Below, piece after piece: positions 58,416-64,000 of a DNA stretch of 64,000 bases. The position numbers and the translations under genes were made by a program. Under the pieces are notes generated by a model. The model was not told the DNA's origin, ran no database searches, and was given only the letters and a program-made list of their open reading frames with translations. How positions within the stretch are numbered: the first letter of the stretch is position 1; each line of letters starts with the position of its first letter. Source of the DNA: Neckera pumila (taxonomy: Eukaryota > Streptophyta > Bryopsida > Hypnales > Neckeraceae); contig OZ018414.1 in assembly GCA_963969595.1 (NCBI GenBank), positions 16,475,660 to 16,539,659 on the forward strand. Direction: 5' to 3'.

Positions 58416-60358
58416 CTATAGTGTTCCAACGTTCGATTTTTGGAAGACAAACACATTGGTATTCTTGTTTCTTTTGCATTGCTACTTGGATGAAAGTCAT
58501 CCTATTTTGTAAAGATACTTTATCAAATTGTTGTCCTATCTAATGGATGGTTGGATTTGGTGTTACAAGACTATGTATTTTTCTAAAATATTAAATGTGG
58601 AAGTATGTCAATTGACCAAGCCAAAATTGCACTAACTCTAGTTCAAAACTGGATTTGCAAGAATCATGAGGTCATAGATTTATAAAACAAAAAACACACC
58701 ATGCAAAGGAAACCTCATTTTAAATCCATTTCAACAAATTTTATTCAAAAAATGATAAAATTTTGCTTATAATTGAATTTAGAAGGAATTTTGAAATTTC
58801 CCTTTCAAAATTTATATAAAAACATTGGTGATAGCATTGGTGAATGTAACTGTACATATTAAATCTAAAAACACCATACTCATTTATCAATGTTTTTTTA
58901 AATAAATTATCACGTAAAATCATGAAAATAAAATGAAAAAAAATTCATTGTAAATGGAATTTTACTTTTTTGAAGTTGAAATTTGGTATGCATGAATGGG
59001 ACTACATAGTAATGCAAATGATGTAAGAATTGCATCAAAATTGTGAAAAATAGCATTTGAAAATAGAGATATTTGTATGGGAACAAAAAGACAATACAAG
59101 AACTTTTGGTAGCGAGAACACTGTACATATGGAATTAAAAATATAAAATCTACAACTTTTATTTATATACAAATTCCAAAATCTTTTTCCAAATACAATA
59201 GGACTTTTGTAAAGCAATAGCCCTGGGACCAGGCTCAAGTCTCCATGCTTCTAAATCTCAATTAAATTATCTAATGTGTATGTCCGGGATTGGATTTAAT
59301 GTCCGGGATTTCCCCATAGCTTTCCGTACTCAATGAACTTTCAATAGGGCCCAGAATTGCCAGCTTTTCCGTATTTTATTACCCTAATGTCACTATTCAA
59401 AGACCCTGGAGCTTGTCAAAGGAATAGTTGGAACTTGTAGTAGGAGCGACAAGTTGGAATTTGATTATTTTGTAATAAAAAAATGCAACAACCGGGGCAC
59501 TTTGGCCGGCCCACGATGGGGATTTGAGGACCCGCAATGCCCAGGTTGCAAACCGTGCCCGGGAAGCATCGTTTCCGTGGGGATTTGACCTCCCCAAGGT
59601 GGTGATGCTCTTAGTGCGGGACTGGAAAATCAATACTCCATCACTTTACAGAGGTCATTGCCTTCGAGAAGATTCACTTTAGAGAAGTTCTACTGTTGTA
59701 CTTTTATGATGATCATGTTTTTTCTCAAATCATCAATTCTGGAGAACCCTGTGCAAGTCAGTGACCTTACCTTGAGGAGTTAAGTTCAGGCTCGGGTTCC
59801 ATTTTGAAATGATTCTCCCGCATTTCATTTCATTGAACCCACCCCAAGCCGGGTATCCTAATTTCTGGCACAGCTGATTTCTGTCTGTCTGTCTGTCATT
59901 TTACAGTAAGTGCTGTAAACGATGCATTCTCCGGTAACGATGGCAGTGATCGAGCATGGTGCAACACTGCAACTGAACCCAACCCAGGAACTTAACTTAC
60001 TCAGAAAATCAGGAGTTCAGGACGCAGGATTTCCTTCAGTTCAGTTCAGGACTTCAGGTGAAAGAGAAGAGTGAAGAAGAATGGCGCGTCATCAATACTC
60101 TCATCATTTCCTACCAACAAGCTTAACTTCCTCTGAACTAAGTTAACTGAATGCCGGCCACAGCAGTCATGCACACACTCATATGGAGCTTCCAATTCTG
60201 ACAAAAGGCATCATCATGGAAACTCCGTTTCGGACGGAAGCAGACTACGGGAGCAGAGGGAGGGACTGAGGGAGGGCAGGGCAGGGCAGGGCAGCAGCAT
60301 CTTGATGCCGGCAGTGAAGCGGTTCTCGAGGAACTGAAGTCATCTGCTTGCAAAATTG
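58416..60358. other. Intergenic; AT-rich then GC-richer from 59490
   Basis: No confident exon. At 59490-60358 base composition rises above the surroundings, with a (TCTG)n microsatellite at 59880-59897 and a GGGCA repeat at 60276-60295. This GC-richer stretch immediately precedes the possible exon at 60359. Confidence 0.45.
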
Positions 60359-60485
60359 ATGAAGGACCAAGGACGGGAGGAGATCAGGAGACTGATCGAG
60401 GAGGTCGTGGACAGAGAGGGGATGGATTCATGCGGCAAGATTTTAACTCGAAGAGGAGGAGACATATCACCAGTTCACCATGGTC
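60359..60485 (+). CDS. Possible first exon of an unidentified gene
   Basis: ATG at 60359 opens MKDQGREEIRRLIEEVVDRE followed by GMDSCGKILTRRGGDISPVHHG, and an excellent donor GGTC|GTAAGT follows. The composition is charged and unlike the surrounding repeats, and a GC-richer presumed promoter precedes it. No downstream exon is found within the window: the would-be intron is filled by TTAA elements from 60582. I do not recognise the protein. It may be the 5' end of a gene continuing beyond the window, a severed fragment, or a chance frame. Confidence 0.35.
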
Positions 60486-60581
60486 GTAAGTTAAAAAATG
60501 ATCCAATTTCTGAATCGAATAGTTGCATTCTTCATTTCTACAATAACTTTGAAAGTCATCCATTAGTCACATTTTGGCCAC

Positions 60582-61471
60582 TTAAGCCCTAAAAGCCCAA
60601 GTGTCCCTAGGAGGGCTTTTTGGTACTTCAGGCAAGCTCATGTGACCTTGATCTTTCACATGATTTTCTGAAACTTTTTTGGGAGATAGGAAATCACATT
60701 AGCTTCGCGGGAATATAAATTTCATCAAATTCCGACTTATCCTCCAAAAGTTATGAGCATTTGAAAATTAATTTCGGTTTGGGAATCTGCTGCCCCTCAG
60801 GAATCTGACTTTGACTCCCAAGGGGGCAGCAGAGGTGGCAAGAGAGGAGAGGTGGCAAGAGGTGGCAAGAGAGGCTATTGTTGTGCCTATTGGGAGGTCA
60901 CATGAGGCTTTAGGAGCTTGTAGATGTTAGAGATTTTGACATTTTTCAAATTTTTTTCTTCCTACTTCTAAAATACAAGTGCATCTTTCAATCCACTGTT
61001 CAAATTTCGTAGATCACCAAGTGTGTGATGGGAATTTTTTTTTTAAATGGCCTAGTGTATTGTCATTTCTTGGGACATAGTGGCAAATTTTTTTTTTTTT
61101 GAATATCGGGATTGTCTTAAATTGCCTTGAAAATTGGCATGCACGTGCCTAAGATGTTTCCCCATAAGAAAAAATTAGAAATTGGAGGTTTGTAGTGGAA
61201 AAAAATTCAGCAAATGGCGGTCAAAGGCATCTGAAATTTTCGGGCACAGTGGAAAAAAACACAAAAACAGACTTTGAATGCAAATATCTCCCAATCTGTA
61301 CGGTCAAATCTCACGAAATTTTTACCACATGTTCTCACACAAGTTAACTACAAGATCCAATGGTTACATTTCCAAAAAATCAGTTTTTCAAGCTTTTTTG
61401 ATGAATGCTCTAGAAATGGCAGTTTTGGGTGTTTTTTGAGGTAGAAAAGGCCTTGGGCTCTTAGGGGTTAA
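60582..61471 (+). mobile_element. TTAA-flanked TIR element, subfamily A (copy 6)
   Basis: TTAAGCCCTAAAAGCCCAAG at the left, GGGCTCTTAGGGGTTAA at the right. Near-terminal marker AATGGCAGTTTTGGGTGTT is intact. The interior has a GGTGGCAAGAG tandem run at about 60830-60870 unique to this copy. Confidence 0.75.
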
Positions 61472-61485
61472 TGTCTGTTACGAAG

Positions 61486-62380
61486 TTAACCTCGAAAAGA
61501 CCAAGACATTTTCTCTTCCAAAAAACACTCAAAATTGTCATTTCTGTTGCGTTGAGTGAAAAAATTTACAAATTATTTTTTTTGCACATCTAACCGTAGG
61601 ATCTTACATCTAATTAGTAGGAAAATGTGTGGAAAAAAATTTCAATTTTTTTGATCACACAAATTGCAAGATATCTGCGTTTAAAGTTAAAAAGCCCAAT
61701 TTTTCAGCACATTGCGGGACTATATTATTTGACTTTGAACCATCCTAACTTTAATTTTTGGTACTACAAAGTTTTAAGCTTTAAATCTTTATGGTGGGGA
61801 ATTGAGTTAAGAGTCTAGGAGAAAAATAATTCAAAAAAACTTAATTTTATTCTTTAAAAAAATGTTAAGTAGAAGTAGGTACAAGATAGAAGGAAAATCT
61901 TAATTGTTAATATCTCTAAGATGGAATTAAAATGCACTAACCCCGATAGTGAGATTGTTCTAACAAGTAAATAAAACCATCTGAATCTTTTCTTTTTTGA
62001 AAAATTACAAAAAAATTCCATTTAGAAATGAATTCTACAAGTTATTTTTTTCAAGAAGATGCTCTAATTGCCCGAAAAACAAGATTGTCCACAAGTTTCT
62101 CATAACAAATCCAAATAGAACAAATAAAAGCTTTCCATGTAGACAAAAAAATAATCTATGAGAAAAATAAAGTTAAAAATTCAAATTTTTGAAATGTTTT
62201 TTTGTTGCTCCCTCTTCCCTATTTTGAGCTTATTTGAGCATAACTTTTGTTTTCGGGCACCAATTGAAAAAAATTATATTTTCACAAAGCTTAATCAATT
62301 GTCATGACAAAAATTGAGATCGTAGGTACCTGCCTCAAATTCCATTTGACCCCGAAGGGACATGGTCCTTTAGAGATTAA
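61486..62380 (-). mobile_element. TTAA-flanked TIR element, subfamily A (copy 7, inverted)
   Basis: Reverse orientation: TTAACCTCGAAAAGACCAAG at the left is the 3' terminus, and GGTCCTTTAGAGATTAA at the right is the 5' terminus, preceded by CCCGAAGGGACATGG. It lies 14 bases from copy 6 in tail-to-tail arrangement. Its right TTAA is shared with a 35-base stub of another element (TTAAATCCTAAAAGGACGGA, subfamily C start). Confidence 0.75.
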
Positions 62381-62418
62381 ATCCTAAAAGGACGGACTTA
62401 TGACTACTTTTCCAAAGT

Positions 62419-63348
62419 TTAAACCCTAAAGGTTAGAGACTATGTTTTCACCAAAAGCACTCCAAAACTGTCATTTCTACAAGTATCAAATTTCAGAAAA
62501 AAAACACTTTTGGACACATATAACCGTAGGATCTTGTAGTAAACTTGTTTGAAAATATGTAGAAAAAATTTCAGAATTTTCAACCTTGTAGATTGCAAGA
62601 TATTAGCATTTGAATTGACAAAAACCCTTTTTTTGACCCTTTGGAAATCCAGGCAGCTGCACTTCACAAGGTCACATTTAAATGAAAAAATGTCCAAAAT
62701 GGTGTTTACTCCTCGGATTCACTCTTCAAAGCAAGTTGGATACATGCTTGAAAAAATTCAAATCAATTGGAATTGTACAACATACAGGAAAAAAATAGGT
62801 TGTAGAAAGAAATAGAGAATGATTCAAAACACGAAACTGTTAAGAATTTAATTATGGAATAAAAAAAATTTCAATCCCAACGGTTGTAATTTTTCAATAA
62901 ACAATATACATCCTATGTTTTTATTTTTTTCAAAGAATATTAAAAATTGAATTAAATAAAGGACTTCTAAGTTTATTTTAGAAAAGGGAATCCATAACTG
63001 CCCGCAAACTAGAACACCTTATAATTTTTATCTCATATACCAAAATGGAATAATTCAAAGCTTTACGCATCTATATAAATCTAAAGAACCAATTTCAAAT
63101 TTTCATTTTTTTAAAAAGTGATTTTTAGAATTTTTTTGAGCTGCCCGCTGACCGTTGAAAATAACATATCATCCAATAACTTTTTAACCATGTAGTCAAA
63201 AGTTTTGAAAATTGTTGGGCCTTAAAGCTACTCCTCGGGCACATGTTGTGTGAATTTTTCAAAGAATAAAAATAAAATTTCCATTTGTACTGAGCTGCCC
63301 AAAATCGCTATGTTGCCAAAAAACGCCGTTTGGTCCTTTAGGGGTTAA
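62419..63348 (-). mobile_element. TTAA-flanked TIR element, subfamily B (copy 4, inverted)
   Basis: Left TTAAACCCTAAAGGTTAG with GACTATGTTTTCACC, right TTTGGTCCTTTAGGGGTTAA. Inverted relative to 43238. The right TTAA is also the first TTAA of the next element. Confidence 0.75.
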
Positions 63349-64000
63349 AGTCCTTCAATGTGTATGTTGACTATGCTCCCATTTATATATGAATGAAATT
63401 CTATATATATTTATTTTTGGAGATGTAATCATAGGTCTTCTATAAGTCATTATTCTTTTCAAATTCTTATTCCTAAACGAGGGTCCTATAATTATGTTGT
63501 CCACTTTTAACATAAAGCTTTCAGATTTTTTTATGATGATTTGAAATTGACAAAATTTTTTTGACAAAAAGGTTACAAGATTTCACATAAAAGACAAAGA
63601 TGTTTTTAAAATCTAAAAAATCTACAATAGGTGTGTATTATAGTGTAGAACATGATTGTGTAAATCTAATTTCTATAACATTCTCATCAAACTTTTGAAA
63701 CACGGATATAGGTTTCAATTTCAAACTACAATAAATGCACTTGTTCAAGAATTTTTTAAAGTTTTGAAGCAGAATAGAAACTAGGTTTCGGAAGTTTCAT
63801 TTGATAGTTTTTCTCAAGAGGAGTATAATCTATTTAGAATGTCAAAATCAAGTTTTGAGAGCAAAAGGTCAAAAGTGTCAAAATATACCAATAATGTTGG
63901 TATTCATATTTTAAAACATACCCGTGTGTTAGATAAAAAAACTACTAATTTGACTAGAACTTAATTCCATGATATGAATATACCAATAAGAAAATTGCAC
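63345..64000 (+). mobile_element. TTAA element, subfamily C (copy 4), runs off the window
   Basis: Starts TTAAAGTCCTTCAATGTGTA with TGTTGACTATG and later AATAGGTGTGTATTATAGTG, parallel to the interior of the copies at 10736 and 45159. Right end is outside the window. Confidence 0.55.

Noticed and set aside
5898..63348. Helitron or CACTA explanation for the TTAA elements
   Set aside because: Helitrons lack terminal inverted repeats and insert between A and T; CACTA elements give 3-bp duplications and CACTA ends. Neither fits inverted CCCCTAAAGG termini next to TTAA.
1..64000. CRISPR array, rRNA or tRNA genes
   Set aside because: No regularly spaced identical repeats of CRISPR type and no rRNA or convincing tRNA cloverleaf was recognised by eye; a tRNA scan was not possible.

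Overview
This window reads as nuclear DNA of a land plant. The evidence is spliced plant gene families with GT-AG introns, long AT-rich intergenic DNA, several MITE families (including a Stowaway-type terminus), LINE remnants and a possible TRIM. The species cannot be fixed from the sequence. A non-seed vascular plant is possible, but that is a guess.

Left half (1-33 kb): remnants of a tandemly duplicated block whose order is plastid-type coiled-coil/membrane protein gene (+), JmjC gene (+), L-gulonolactone-oxidase-like gene (-). Unit 1 is cut by the left edge and holds the 3' part of an intact JmjC gene (2-1586) and an oxidase gene that has lost its last exon (5567-3832). Unit 2 holds an intact plastid-type gene (14542-17765, five exons, 316 aa), a JmjC remnant from which the main exon is deleted (18909-19347), and an intact three-exon oxidase gene (27356-23610, 593 aa). 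Unit 3 holds a plastid-type pseudogene with a frameshift and damaged splice sites (28261-31582). Each family therefore keeps one intact-looking copy, and each of those sits in a different position of the array.

Units 1 and 2 are separated by about 9 kb of repeats, whereas the equivalent oxidase/plastid-gene interval in units 2/3 is only 0.9 kb. That short interval is a divergent promoter region with a palindromic G-box cluster.

Right half (33-64 kb): one small two-exon gene for a putative single-pass membrane protein (36209-34659, minus), with a degenerate tandem repeat in its upstream region; a possible 5' exon near 60.36 kb; and otherwise transposable elements. These include a 5'-truncated LINE (51116-53217), a second LINE 3' fragment (44.8-45.1 kb), Harbinger-type MITEs with TAA duplications, large foldback repeats and a possible TRIM.

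The most striking feature is a swarm of about 20 elements, mostly 0.65-1.1 kb, with a short terminal inverted repeat of the type CCCCTAAAGGACC, almost all bounded by TTAA. Neighbouring copies abut and share one TTAA. This fits non-autonomous elements mobilised by a TTAA-specific (piggyBac-like) transposase, an inference because no transposase gene is visible here. One copy is split by the LINE, with a 9-bp target duplication, which gives an insertion order.
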